Below the pieces are notes generated by a model. It was not told the DNA's origin. It saw only the letters and a list, made by a program, of their open reading frames with translations, and did not search any database. Below are positions 17,370-26,417 of a stretch of DNA of 64,000 nt, piece by piece. The translations under genes and the position numbers were made by a program. Source of the stretch: Citrobacter sp. (GTDB lineage: Bacteria; Pseudomonadota; Gammaproteobacteria; Enterobacterales; Enterobacteriaceae); NCBI GenBank assembly GCA_019415335.1, contig DXKH01000055.1, positions 7,637-71,636 of the forward strand, in the 5' to 3' direction. The number at the start of each line of letters is the position of its first letter. Positions within the stretch are counted from its first letter, which is position 1.

Positions 17370-18677
17370 TTATTCTTCAACTATTACCGGCTCTTTTACG
17401 ATGAACCAGTAACACAGTGCAGCACAGGCCGCGATGATCCCGCCGCTGACGAAAGCCAGGGTGTAAGAGCCAGTGACATCAGCAATCAGGCCGGTGGCAA
17501 GGGGGGAGAGCGATCCGGCAAAATAGCCGCCGAAGTTCTGGATGCTGCCGACTGACGCCACCATGGAAGAGGGGGCAACGTCGCCAGGCAGCGCCCAACC
17601 GGTTGCGGAGAGCGCGGAAAGCAGCGCCATTGCAATAACCAGCAGCGTTAATGTGGCAAACAGACCATCCACCATCGGCACGGCAATGACCGCAATACCC
17701 GCGAGTAATGCAGAGATACTGATGGTGACGCGTTTTGCTTTCAGTGAGTCGGTAAAGATATTTTTATCGACTAGCCATTTGGAGATATATCCTCCCATAA
17801 TGGCACCAACAATACCGCCGAAATAAGGAATACTGGCATAGATCCCTAACTCTTTAAGCTGAATGTTCTGAGTTTTCATCAAATAAAGCGGCAGGAATGT
17901 GGTGAAAATATTCATCATCCACACATAGCAAAACCAGCCTAATATCATTCCCCAGATGCAACGATATTTGAATAAGCCGCCCCAACTGATTTTCTCTGCA
18001 TCTCCGGTCAGTTTTTCTGCGGTGCCACCGCCGCCTTCTTTAATATAATCCAGTTCTTCTTTGGTAATAGTCGGGTGTTTTTCCGGCTGGTGATAAGCAA
18101 AAATAAAGAACACCACGAAGACCAGACCAATTGCACCGGCAATATAAAATAAAGAGCGCCAGCCAAAAGGCACGATGATGGCGACCAGAATCGGCGGAGC
18201 AATGGCCGGGCCCCATTTTGAGGCGGCATCCCAGAAACCTGTCGCCAGCGCGCGCTCTTTCTTAGGGAACCACGAGGCCGTAATTTTGGCCGCGCCAGGC
18301 CAGCAGGGGGCTTCGGTAATGCCTAAAATTCCGCGGGCGAAAATCAGGGTCATCATATTACTGCATGCCCCTGTCAGCATGGTGGCACCGCTCCATAACG
18401 CAACGGCCCAACCATACACTTTTTTAGGGCCAAAGCGGTCAACCAGAAAACCGGCCGGGAGTTGGCACAATGCGTAAATCAATGCGAATACCGAACCCAG
18501 AAGCCCAATATCGGTATTCGACAGATTCAGTTCTTTCATCATATCGGGCGCGGCGATAGATAAACTCGCGCGATCCAGATAGTTAATAATCCCGCCGATT
18601 AATAAGAGGAAAACAACAAACCATCTTTTACCGCCTCTTTTTTTGACTACGGCACTTTCTTTTACGGTCGTGTTCAT
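17370..18677 (-). CDS. MFS transporter of the anion:cation symporter family (sugar-acid carrier)
   Basis: A 435-residue MFS protein with about 12 membrane segments. Near the N-terminus it has NYLDRASLSIAAPDM, and the loop 2-3 motif reads GFLVDRFGPKKVYG. It resembles ExuT/GarP/DgoT-type carriers for hexuronates, glucarate and galactonate. The start at 18677 (MNTTVKES) has AAGG about 9 bases upstream; the longer frame to 18707 would need a TTG start. It sits between the kinase and aldolase genes, so it probably imports the sugar acid used by this operon. The precise substrate is unknown. Confidence 0.82.
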   Translation of the reverse strand: MNTTVKESAVVKKRGGKRWFVVFLLLIGGIINYLDRASLSIAAPDMMKELNLSNTDIGLLGSVFALIYALCQLPAGFLVDRFGPKKVYGWAVALWSGATMLTGACSNMMTLIFARGILGITEAPCWPGAAKITASWFPKKERALATGFWDAASKWGPAIAPPILVAIIVPFGWRSLFYIAGAIGLVFVVFFIFAYHQPEKHPTITKEELDYIKEGGGGTAEKLTGDAEKISWGGLFKYRCIWGMILGWFCYVWMMNIFTTFLPLYLMKTQNIQLKELGIYASIPYFGGIVGAIMGGYISKWLVDKNIFTDSLKAKRVTISISALLAGIAVIAVPMVDGLFATLTLLVIAMALLSALSATGWALPGDVAPSSMVASVGSIQNFGGYFAGSLSPLATGLIADVTGSYTLAFVSGGIIAACAALCYWFIVKEPVIVEE

Positions 18678-18712
18678 AAAGTAAACCTTTATTTTTGTAG
18701 GGTACAAAGGAG

Positions 18713-19702
18713 TTATATAATGTTTTTCCGTTTCGCCAGTGCCAGTAATCCTTCTGCGGACAAGGATTTATTTTCCGGCGCGACGGTTATTTTTCCGTTA
18801 AACCATGGGTCATGATCGATTAAGGTAGCGAACGCGAATTTAAGAACCTCTTTACCGCACACCACAATGTGCGTATCCGGCGGACAGTCAAATGCCCGAC
18901 TGTTTTTGACGGCCTGAAGATCATCCTGCAAAACGGCGCCGAGCAGTACGTTCGCTTTCTGGTTCAGCGATAAGGACGCAAACATGTCCAGCACGCGAAC
19001 CGAGAAACAGGTGCGGGAAAGTCCGGTTTGCAGACACTGGCGGGCCCCTTGTAATAACGAGGGACTGTCGATGTCGGTCGCGAATTGATGCTGCAACGAG
19101 CTGGCCAGGATCGTATGCCGGGTAATGACTTCCAGAAGCTCACCACCCATGGTGGTCACGCAGCCTTCGATGCGGTTCTGTGCATCAATTTTGACAAATT
19201 TAGAATGCGAACCCGGCAAAATAATCAGCGCGGGCCCACGGATATCAAGGCTACTGAGTACGCCAATCGCTTCCGTTTCTTCTCCACGCATCATGTCCAT
19301 CTGCTCGACGTTATCGAGTGAGACGGCGTCTTTGTGATTGCGTATGCCAGGAACAAACCAGATGGGTTCATCGCTAATCTCTGGCAGATGCGCGGGGGTC
19401 ATACCCTCCGCCAGTTCTTTTAACCCGGCGGGAGCGACAAGATGGGGGATCTCACATAAACCCACGTTGGAGGTAATCATTCCGGCGGAGAGGTAAATTA
19501 CGTTCGCGTCGCAAGGGATGCCCGCTTTTTGCTTTACTTCCTGTACGGCGTCGCTGACGCCTTGCATCAAGGTGGCCGTACTGCCAGTGATGGCGGTGTC
19601 CCGGACGCCTGCGGAACGCGCCGCTTCAGCCAGTAATGTTCCGTCCTGCCAGGCGCAGACGCGGGTATTGGTGGTCCCGGTATCGATGGTAATAATGGTC
19701 AT
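18713..19702 (-). CDS. 2-keto-3-deoxygalactonate kinase-family protein (DgoK-like), copy 2
   Basis: A 329-residue DgoK-family sugar-acid kinase. The N-terminal phosphate-1 loop is ITIDTGTTNTRVCAW, followed by YLSAGMITSNVGLCEIPHLVAPAG, DMMRGEETEAIGVL and LILPGSHSKFV, which are the family's recurring blocks. DgoK phosphorylates 2-keto-3-deoxygalactonate at C6. It is the third gene of the leftward operon, 12 bases after a second DgoK-like gene and 35 bases before the MFS gene. Of the two it looks closer to classical DgoK. Confidence 0.82.
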   Translation of the reverse strand: MTIITIDTGTTNTRVCAWQDGTLLAEAARSAGVRDTAITGSTATLMQGVSDAVQEVKQKAGIPCDANVIYLSAGMITSNVGLCEIPHLVAPAGLKELAEGMTPAHLPEISDEPIWFVPGIRNHKDAVSLDNVEQMDMMRGEETEAIGVLSSLDIRGPALIILPGSHSKFVKIDAQNRIEGCVTTMGGELLEVITRHTILASSLQHQFATDIDSPSLLQGARQCLQTGLSRTCFSVRVLDMFASLSLNQKANVLLGAVLQDDLQAVKNSRAFDCPPDTHIVVCGKEVLKFAFATLIDHDPWFNGKITVAPENKSLSAEGLLALAKRKNII

Positions 19703-19714
19703 CTTGTTTTCACC

Positions 19715-20725
19715 TTACTGCGGGTTATTTTGTATTGCGCGGGCGATGGCGCTCGCTCCGGTTATTGCCAGCATATCGATACTTTCCGCATCGGAAATAA
19801 TGTGGAAATGCGCATTACGCTTTGCATAATGTGAAAAGACATATTGGTATAAGGCGCAGCGTGATGCATTCCCAATGAGGTAGACGTCGCCGTTCAGATT
19901 AAATCCCTGGTGTTGGGCATCTGACAGCAGTTTGAGATCGTCACAGGCCATCGCGCTTTCAAGAAATAACTTTCTCTGCGCCGCTGTGGTCGGTAAGGAA
20001 AATTGTAAGAAGCGCGTCATTAATACGGTGCGCAGGAAGCCACTTTGCGTAATAGAGCGGTACGCCGCATCAATAACCGTTTCATCTAATTCAGCATCTT
20101 CGGCATGCTCTACGCTGGCGGCAACAAATGTCTGTTTCAGAATGGCGGCATAAACCTGCCCACTGAGTGAAGTGATGCTGCCGGCGATTTCGCCTTTTTC
20201 ATTAATGGATATCAGCTTAGTGGTTGAGCCCAGTTCAATCAGCGTGCAGGGCAATGCAGGCTTCCAGGCTAATAATACGCCTGCGGCCTGCGTTTCTTCT
20301 CCGCGCATGAGGTCGACGCCACTCAGATCCTGCCACTGAGCCGTGGTTTTATTCTTTATCCCTGGAATCAATATCACCGGGATATTCACCGACAGCAGGG
20401 CATTACCGGCGAAACGTACGGCATGTTTAGCCAGTTGTTCAATATCTGCCGGTGCTTCCCGGTGCGGTATTTCGTAAAGCCCCAGATTAGACGTAATCAT
20501 TCCTGAGGCGATAATAAATTTAATCTCTTCCGTCGAGAGTGAGTGCCTGTTGAGCAATTCCTTTATTCCGCAAGCCATCTCTGTTTTCAGAAATTCATTG
20601 CTTCCCTTGTCAATGGTGGAATTGACGCCTGTCTGGATAACCGATCGGTCAATGACACGGAGATCGCCTGAATCCATTAGATACAATCGTGTTGCCGACG
20701 AGCCAGAGTCAATAATAATAAACAT
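19715..20725 (-). CDS. DgoK-family kinase paralogue, copy 1
   Basis: A 336-residue protein with the same block order as its downstream neighbour: IIIDSGSSATRLYLM, FIIASGMITSNLGLYEIPHREAPAD, DLMRGEETQAAGVLL and LIELGSTTKLISI. The phosphate loop has Ser-Ser where the neighbour has Thr-Thr, and GSTTK replaces GSHSK. The core residues seem kept but the specificity may differ. The two genes are adjacent (12 bases), so they may form a heteromer or act on different substrates. It lies 17 bases after the alcohol dehydrogenase gene. Confidence 0.75.
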   Translation of the reverse strand: MFIIIDSGSSATRLYLMDSGDLRVIDRSVIQTGVNSTIDKGSNEFLKTEMACGIKELLNRHSLSTEEIKFIIASGMITSNLGLYEIPHREAPADIEQLAKHAVRFAGNALLSVNIPVILIPGIKNKTTAQWQDLSGVDLMRGEETQAAGVLLAWKPALPCTLIELGSTTKLISINEKGEIAGSITSLSGQVYAAILKQTFVAASVEHAEDAELDETVIDAAYRSITQSGFLRTVLMTRFLQFSLPTTAAQRKLFLESAMACDDLKLLSDAQHQGFNLNGDVYLIGNASRCALYQYVFSHYAKRNAHFHIISDAESIDMLAITGASAIARAIQNNPQ

Positions 20726-20742
20726 GGCTATTCCTTTATCGT

Positions 20743-21897
20743 TTAAAGGCTACGGGTTAAAAGTTCGCGAAGCATCTTCGCATCAGGCACGCGCGGGTTA
20801 TTGTTTAACACCACATTCATCGTGGTCAGCACGTTATTAATGATCCAGTCGAAATGCTCTTCCTTCACGCCCAGTTCGGTTAGCGTCGGGAGCATATTGA
20901 TGCCTTTCAGGAAATCGGTCACAGCGACAACGCTGCTTTGTGCCGCCTCTTCGGTGGTCATTCCCTGGGTGTTAACGCCCATGGCTTGCGCGATGGCGGC
21001 AAACTTCTCTGGAGAGGCGGACCAGGTATATTCAAGAAAGACTGGATAAACCGCGGCAATCCCTTCAGCGTGCACCACATTCAGTAATCCGCCCATCGGA
21101 TGTTGTAGCGCGTGCGGTAATGTGGTTCCCGCACAATCGATCGCCATTCCTGCGAGCGTGCTGGCCTGTGTCACCTTTTCCCAGGCGTCCAGACAGGTCA
21201 CGTCCTCGTAAACCCGCGGCAGGTTTTTCGCCAGCAGACGAATGGCCTGCAAGGACAACATTTCACTGAATGGATTTGCGTTGCGCGAGATATAGGATTC
21301 AAGGGCATGGAAGAGAACATCAGCGCCCGGACCGGCGATAACGCGTTTGGGCAGAGTCAGCATCAGTTCGGGATCGATGACGGCGGCGACAGGGTAGATC
21401 AGCGGATTAACCAGCCCTTTTTTGTCATGCGTCTGCGGATTGGTGAACACGGCCGTCCGGTTCGCTTCACTGCCGGTTCCGGCAGTGGTGGGGATTAATA
21501 TCACCGGCAACGCGTGCTGCGCCTGTTTTTTGCCAAACACGTAATCCCAGATACTGCCTTCATTGCAGGCGCAGAAGGCGATGCCTTTTGCCATATCCAT
21601 TGCGCTGCCGCCGCCGATCCCAATAACCAGATCGCACTGTTCATCTCTGGCCAGCGCGGCACCTTCTTCAACCAGTGTCGAAAGGGGGTTCTGCATAAAG
21701 CGATCGTAAATAGCAAAATCAATCCCGGCATCAGAAAGCGCCTGTTGCGCCCGCTCGAGTTGACCTGTGTGTTTAGTGCTGTCAGACACGACCAGCAGTA
21801 CTTTTTGCCCGTACTTAGCGGCAATCTCACCTAACTGGTTGAATTTTCCTGCGCCAAAATAAAACTTTACCGGGTTGCTGTAATCGAATGCGCTCAT
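20743..21897 (-). CDS. Iron-containing alcohol dehydrogenase
   Basis: A 384-residue group III (iron-dependent) NAD(P)-linked dehydrogenase. The nucleotide-binding stretch is GIGGGSAMDMAKGIAF (about residues 93-108), followed by PTTAGTGSEANRTAVF. Metal ligands are expected in GADVLFHALESY, LPHALQHPMGG and NVVHAEGIAAVYP, all present. It is the first gene of the leftward operon with the two kinases, carrier and aldolase. It may oxidise a sugar alcohol or reduce an aldehyde/keto intermediate so that the product can enter the DgoK/aldolase steps. The 215 bases upstream, shared with the divergent permease, should contain the operon promoter. Confidence 0.85.
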   Translation of the reverse strand: MSAFDYSNPVKFYFGAGKFNQLGEIAAKYGQKVLLVVSDSTKHTGQLERAQQALSDAGIDFAIYDRFMQNPLSTLVEEGAALARDEQCDLVIGIGGGSAMDMAKGIAFCACNEGSIWDYVFGKKQAQHALPVILIPTTAGTGSEANRTAVFTNPQTHDKKGLVNPLIYPVAAVIDPELMLTLPKRVIAGPGADVLFHALESYISRNANPFSEMLSLQAIRLLAKNLPRVYEDVTCLDAWEKVTQASTLAGMAIDCAGTTLPHALQHPMGGLLNVVHAEGIAAVYPVFLEYTWSASPEKFAAIAQAMGVNTQGMTTEEAAQSSVVAVTDFLKGINMLPTLTELGVKEEHFDWIINNVLTTMNVVLNNNPRVPDAKMLRELLTRSL

Positions 21898-22112
21898 TAT
21901 CTCTCCATGCTGTTCGTATATGCGGACATTGTTCGGATATATGATTATGATTGATCTATTCTTGAGCTAAATGCAATTCCTTTTGATGAAACAATGAGCA
22001 CTATCACATTTTGAATGTGAAGCATTGGCTGGCGGTTTTCTTCTTGCCGACTTTGTAAAATCCGCAATCAGTCCTATAGTCCACTGAGTTTCTTTGTTTA
22101 CAGGATCCTCTA

Positions 22113-23228
22113 ATGCGTTTTAACGGACTGAATAAAGGTTTTTTCCTCTTTCTTCTCGCCATGGTGACATGGGCCTTCTTCGACGTGCTGTCGCCGTATT
22201 TTTCCGCCATCTTATGGGCCGCGATCCTGACGGTGATTTTCTACCCGGTAAAAAACAAGCTGCGTTCGGCATTGGGGGAGCGTAACGGGGTGGCGTCTCT
22301 GCTGACGTTGGGCATTATCTGCCTGATCGTGTTTATCCCGTTAATGCTGATCCTTTCCTCGCTCGCCGTTGAACTGAATGTGGTGTACACCAAGCTGCAA
22401 CATAACGACGCGCAGTTTCCGGAAGTGGTGGCAAGTTTGTTTGCGCATATGCCGGAATGGGCGCGTTCGTTTCTTGCCGATCACGGTCTCGACAACGCTG
22501 CCAAAATCCAGCAGAAGCTGTCGGATGTGGCGTTAAAGGGCGGGCAATATCTGGCCGGGAGCGCCTTTCTGATTGGCAAAGGTACCTTTGGCTTCGCGAT
22601 CAGTTTCGGCATCATGCTCTACCTGCTTTTTTTCCTGCTCAAGGATGGACCGTTTCTGGTTCGGCAAATTCTCGACTCGCTGCCGTTGTCGAATTTCGTA
22701 AAGCAGCACCTGTTTGCGAAGTTTGCGGCGGTCTCCCGGGCGACGGTAAAAGGCACCGTTGTGGTGGCGATCGTCCAGGGGACGCTGGGCGGGATTGCGT
22801 TTTACATTGTCGGTATTGATGGCAGCATTCTGTGGGGGGCATTGATGGCGTTCTTGTCACTGATCCCCGCCGTGGGCTCCGCAATCATCTGGGTGCCAGC
22901 GGCCATCTACCTTTTTTCGACGCAGCAACTGTGGCAGGGCTTCTTCATCGTCGGCTTCTTCGTGGTCGTAGTGGGGCTGGTGGATAACATTCTGCGCCCC
23001 ATTCTGGTCGGTAAAGATACCAAAATGCCTGATTACCTGATTCTGATCACCACGGTGGGCGGAATGGAGATTTATGGCATCAATGGTTTCGTTATTGGCC
23101 CGCTCGTTGCCGCGCTGTTTATCGCCTGCTGGAACATTCTTTCCGGGCGCGATCACGAGGGGAATGCCGAAGAACTCGATAAAGATTTTATTGAGGATGG
23201 CATCAACGAGGACAAGAAGACGGAGTGA
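22113..23228 (+). CDS. AI-2E/PerM-family membrane protein
   Basis: A 371-residue membrane protein of the AI-2E family (TqsA/PerM/YdiK relatives). It has an N-terminal hairpin of membrane segments, a soluble middle section (about residues 90-150), and a C-terminal bundle with GALMAFLSLIPAVGSAIIWVPAA and GLVDNILRPILVGKDTKMPDYLILITTVGG, the family's hallmark blocks. Members have been linked to autoinducer-2 export or Na+/H+ exchange, and the cargo here is unknown. AGGA lies 7 bases before the ATG. It is a single-gene unit that converges with yccM. Confidence 0.82.
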   Translation: MRFNGLNKGFFLFLLAMVTWAFFDVLSPYFSAILWAAILTVIFYPVKNKLRSALGERNGVASLLTLGIICLIVFIPLMLILSSLAVELNVVYTKLQHNDAQFPEVVASLFAHMPEWARSFLADHGLDNAAKIQQKLSDVALKGGQYLAGSAFLIGKGTFGFAISFGIMLYLLFFLLKDGPFLVRQILDSLPLSNFVKQHLFAKFAAVSRATVKGTVVVAIVQGTLGGIAFYIVGIDGSILWGALMAFLSLIPAVGSAIIWVPAAIYLFSTQQLWQGFFIVGFFVVVVGLVDNILRPILVGKDTKMPDYLILITTVGGMEIYGINGFVIGPLVAALFIACWNILSGRDHEGNAEELDKDFIEDGINEDKKTE

Positions 23229-23232
23229 TGGT

Positions 23233-23270
23233 CAACAACCGGATGGTGCGAAGGCCCCATCCGGTTGTTG
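23233..23270. terminator. Bidirectional terminator between the AI-2E gene and yccM
   Basis: CAACAACCGGATGG (23233-23246) and CCATCCGGTTGTTG (23257-23270) form a perfect 14-base stem exactly between the two convergent stop codons. Confidence 0.75.
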
Positions 23271-24350
23271 TTAATGCCAGATCATCCTTGCTTCAGGGAT
23301 CAGACGGAAGTAAAGCTCTTTCGGTACCGGACTATCCCAGACGCCTATCAGCATCGCGAATGCAATGATGGCAAACATAATGCCGAGTACCAGCAGCGTC
23401 ATCGCTATACCCGATAACGTTCCTCGCCGTGTTTCACTATTTCCCGTTGGCGTCCGCAGGGAAAATGTTAGGGTTGAGGCCACCGGGCAGGATTCCACGC
23501 AGGTCATACAGCCGGTACATTCCACCGTTCGCACCTGAATCAGCTTATCCACCGGGATCCGCGATGGACAGTTTTTGGCACATTTCCCGCAGTCGATACA
23601 GCTCTGCGCATTGCGGCGGATTTTAAACGGCGAGAGCAGGGAAAGCAGCCCGAGCAGGGCGCCATAGGGACACAGATAACGGCACCACGCGTTACGAATG
23701 AACAGGCTTATGACCACCAGAAGGGCGACGCTCAACAGGGTGATTGTGCCGATGTTGCGAAAGAAATCGAGCATCTTCACATCGATAATTATCCCGTAGG
23801 CCGACATCAAAAAATACTGAATGCCCTGTGCCGGCATCGCCAGCGAAATGTAGAGAAAAAAGGCCAGCAGCAGATATTTCAGGCCGCGCAGAGGGATATC
23901 CAGCCAGCGAGGTAGCGCAAAGTTGCGACCGAATAATTTCTTACCCACATCGGCGATAAGCTCAGACAACGTACCAACCGGGCACAGCCACGAGCAAAAC
24001 GATTTTTTGAGCAGCAGACTTACCAGCATAAACGCGGCCAGCAGGAGCATGGCGGCGGCGTGAACAGGGGGAAGGATGCCGGTTTCCAGCGTGTAGCGCA
24101 GGTTCATCAGGCCCGCAATGGGCAACCAGCCCTCGATGCCACCAGGTCGGGGAACGTACAGACTGGTTCCGCCGGTTTCGTAATAACGCACCCAGTAATA
24201 AAACGTCACGCCAATATAAATATTGATCGCCATCAGCAGCCATTGCGTGGCTTTGCGCCAGGTGGAGGCATTACGCCAGTCGTTCCACGGCAGTTTACCG
24301 CCCGTTGTCCCAGGGCGACGTTGCCAGCGCTTTCTGCTTTTATCGCTCAT
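23271..24350 (-). CDS. yccM: YccM polyferredoxin-like membrane protein
   Basis: A 359-residue NapH/NosR-type membrane electron-transfer protein. Cysteine motifs CSWLCPVG and CRYLCPYG lie in membrane-proximal loops, and two ferredoxin clusters follow: CIDCGKCAKNCPS and CTGCMTCVESCPVA. It closely matches E. coli YccM as I remember it. The function is unproven, but electron transfer from quinol to a periplasmic or membrane acceptor is the usual idea. The start at 24350 (MSDKSRKRWQRR) matches E. coli; an upstream ATG at 24377 has no ribosome site. In E. coli the torSTRCAD genes separate it from cbpM, but here they are absent. Confidence 0.9.
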   Translation of the reverse strand: MSDKSRKRWQRRPGTTGGKLPWNDWRNASTWRKATQWLLMAINIYIGVTFYYWVRYYETGGTSLYVPRPGGIEGWLPIAGLMNLRYTLETGILPPVHAAAMLLLAAFMLVSLLLKKSFCSWLCPVGTLSELIADVGKKLFGRNFALPRWLDIPLRGLKYLLLAFFLYISLAMPAQGIQYFLMSAYGIIIDVKMLDFFRNIGTITLLSVALLVVISLFIRNAWCRYLCPYGALLGLLSLLSPFKIRRNAQSCIDCGKCAKNCPSRIPVDKLIQVRTVECTGCMTCVESCPVASTLTFSLRTPTGNSETRRGTLSGIAMTLLVLGIMFAIIAFAMLIGVWDSPVPKELYFRLIPEARMIWH

Positions 24351-24444
24351 TGCCTTCCGACTTCCATAAAGTGGCATTTTGAATGCTACTATCGTACGGC
24401 TATCCTTTTGAGCCAGCGTTGATTTATATCATTGCCTGATAAAT

Positions 24445-24462
24445 GGGCAGCTTACGCTGCCC
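24445..24462 (-). terminator. Hairpin downstream of cbpM
   Basis: GGGCAGC and GCTGCCC with a four-base loop lie just past the cbpM stop codon. On the minus strand they are followed by an AT-rich stretch rather than a clean U-run. Confidence 0.5.
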
Positions 24463-24467
24463 AGTAC

Positions 24468-24773
24468 TTATGGATGAGTAATAAAACGCGCAAGCCGCTG
24501 TCGTAACAGGCGGTTTTCCTGACGTAAACGCGCGTTCTCTTCCAGTAGCGTGAGCGCCACGGCGATCCCCGGCCAGTCGAGCGCCAGTTCTTCACGTAAC
24601 CGCAGGGCGCGTTGTACCACGGTGGCCGCATGATCGTCGAACTGCCAGCTGTCCGCCGTTTCGGCATAAGGTTCGATGACGCCCAGACCCACGATCTCGT
24701 TCAGGTCATCCTCCGTCACGCCGGTGCGCAGGCAAAACTCGGTAACCGTAAAGGTGATGGTGACGTTAGCCAT
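24468..24773 (-). CDS. cbpM: Chaperone modulator CbpM
   Basis: A 101-residue MerR-like helical protein. [28 protein letters not shown], then [32 protein letters not shown], follow E. coli CbpM almost residue for residue. CbpM binds the J-domain of CbpA and inhibits both its DnaK co-chaperone and its DNA-binding activity. The ATG at 24773 overlaps the cbpA stop (TAATG), giving tight coupling, and is preferred over the longer frame to 24788. Confidence 0.95.
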   Translation of the reverse strand: MANVTITFTVTEFCLRTGVTEDDLNEIVGLGVIEPYAETADSWQFDDHAATVVQRALRLREELALDWPGIAVALTLLEENARLRQENRLLRQRLARFITHP

Positions 24774-25693
24774 TATGCTTTCCCCCAATCTTTGCGCGGA
24801 TCAAATCCTGACTGTGCTTCTGCCAGTTGCTGCCACAGTGCGCTCGCGCGTTCATCCGGTTTCGGCGGCATCACTACCTTCAGCACGACATATAAATCAC
24901 CGGTCTGTTTTTTACTGACCAGACCTTTACCTTTGATGCGTAAGCGTTGTCCGGCCTGGCTGCCGGGGGGGATGGTGACCAGAATGCTCTCTTTCAGCGT
25001 GGGGACGGCAATCTTCGCACCCAGCGCGGCTTCCCATGGGGCGAGCGGTACCACAATTTCCAGATCCTGATTAACAATATCAAACAGGGGATGCGGCGCG
25101 ATGTGGATCACCAGCCACAAATCGCCATTTGGTCCGCCGTTTTCACCCGGCGTCCCCTGGCCTTTCAGACGAATGCGTTGACCATTGCCGACGCCCGCCG
25201 GAATCTTCACGTTCAGGGTTTTTGGGATTTCACGTTCAACCATGCCGAACGCATTGTAGACCGGCAGGTTATAACTGATGGTACGGCTGTGTTCAGCGAG
25301 CGTTTCTTCAAGAAAAACGGCGACTTCAATTTCAATATCATGTCCCCGGCTGGCATGGCGCTGGCGCGACTGACGCGCATGCTGACCAAAAATAGAGGAG
25401 AAGATATCGTCGAAGTCTTCGGCGTTGTAACTCTGGTTCTCGCCCTGCTGGAACTGGCGGTTGAATTGCGGGTCATTACGGTGTTGCCAGAGCTGATCGT
25501 ATTCGGCGCGTCGCTGTTCATCACTCAGCACTTCCCAGGCTTCGGCGACCTCTTTAAAGCGGGCTTCGGCATCAGGTTCTTTGCTGACATCGGGATGATA
25601 CTTGCGGGCCAGTCGGCGGTAAGCGGTCTTGATAGTTTTGAGATCGTCCGTCGGTTTTACGCCCATGATGGCGTAATAGTCCTTTAATTCCAT
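24773..25693 (-). CDS. cbpA: Curved DNA-binding co-chaperone CbpA
   Basis: A 306-residue DnaJ-type protein. The J-domain (residues 1-70) contains the HPD motif in [12 protein letters not shown], and two beta-barrel C-terminal domains follow (about residues 115-290, with [19 protein letters not shown]). It lacks the zinc finger of DnaJ, as expected for CbpA. It works with DnaK and binds curved DNA in stationary phase. It is the first gene of the cbpA-cbpM operon. In E. coli its upstream side leads on toward agp; here about 23 kb of other genes intervene. Confidence 0.96.
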   Translation of the reverse strand: MELKDYYAIMGVKPTDDLKTIKTAYRRLARKYHPDVSKEPDAEARFKEVAEAWEVLSDEQRRAEYDQLWQHRNDPQFNRQFQQGENQSYNAEDFDDIFSSIFGQHARQSRQRHASRGHDIEIEVAVFLEETLAEHSRTISYNLPVYNAFGMVEREIPKTLNVKIPAGVGNGQRIRLKGQGTPGENGGPNGDLWLVIHIAPHPLFDIVNQDLEIVVPLAPWEAALGAKIAVPTLKESILVTIPPGSQAGQRLRIKGKGLVSKKQTGDLYVVLKVVMPPKPDERASALWQQLAEAQSGFDPRKDWGKA

Positions 25694-25816
25694 AGCGTTA
25701 TCTCGCGTAAATCAATACAGACAAAAGTGAGTTCCTGGAAAAAGATCACCTTTAAGTGTAGGGTAATCCTCAGAAATGCGTATGCCAACCACAAAAACAT
25801 CACAGGAATTTATACA

Positions 25817-26356
25817 TTGAGTCTGACTTTTTCCCCGCTGAAGCAGGCAAATAAGGATGATACGGCATGGTTTCATGCTGTCTATGACGAGGCATTTCCT
25901 GATTTTGAACAACGAACCCGTCAGGGACGGGATTACATTCTGCGTCATGCTGCGCACTATCAGGCACTGATTATTCTCGATGGTAATACGCGTGCCGGGA
26001 TCCTCGGAGGATGGTCGCTACAGGCAGGATTTTATATTGAACATTTTGCCGTAGACAGGCATTTGCGAGGACGACAGTTAGGGCGACAGGCAATGGAGGC
26101 AATCGTGGCGCGTTACGGCAAGGTGATTCTTGAAATTGATCCCCCGGTGGATCATGTCTCGCAGCGTCGTCTGGCTTTCTATCAAGTCTGTGGGTTTGTC
26201 AGTAATCCCTATCCGCACCGGCATCCAAATTATAAGCCGCAATATGCGCCGCATTCACTGGTCGTTCTGAGTCATCCTGAAACGTTGTCTCCGCAGGCGT
26301 ATCAGGCATTTGCTATCATGCTGAATACTGATGTTATGGCAGAAGAGGGACTGTAA
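25817..26356 (+). CDS. GNAT-family acetyltransferase
   Basis: A protein of about 179 residues with a GNAT core: IEHFAVDRHLRGRQLGRQAMEAIVARYG holds the acetyl-CoA pyrophosphate-binding loop (RGRQLG), followed by LEIDPPVD and RRLAFYQVCGFVSNPYPHRHPNY. The substrate is unknown. The frame is open from a GTG at 25727, but only the TTG at 25817 has a good ribosome site (AGGA, 9 bases upstream), and it gives a family-like N-terminus (LTFSPLKQANKDD). It is divergent from cbpA, 123 bases apart. A strong hairpin follows. Confidence 0.7.
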   Translation: MSLTFSPLKQANKDDTAWFHAVYDEAFPDFEQRTRQGRDYILRHAAHYQALIILDGNTRAGILGGWSLQAGFYIEHFAVDRHLRGRQLGRQAMEAIVARYGKVILEIDPPVDHVSQRRLAFYQVCGFVSNPYPHRHPNYKPQYAPHSLVVLSHPETLSPQAYQAFAIMLNTDVMAEEGL

Positions 26357-26381
26357 CATCAGATTTTGATGGCGTGTGTTG

Positions 26382-26404
26382 AGCCTGGCATTTGATGCCA
26401 GGCT
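26382..26404. terminator. Hairpin between the GNAT gene and the fimbrial island
   Basis: AGCCTGGCA and TGCCAGGCT form a 9-base stem with a 5-base loop. It lies between the convergent GNAT and winged-helix genes and has no long T-run on either side. Confidence 0.6.
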
Positions 26405-26417
26405 ACCTGGCTGATGA

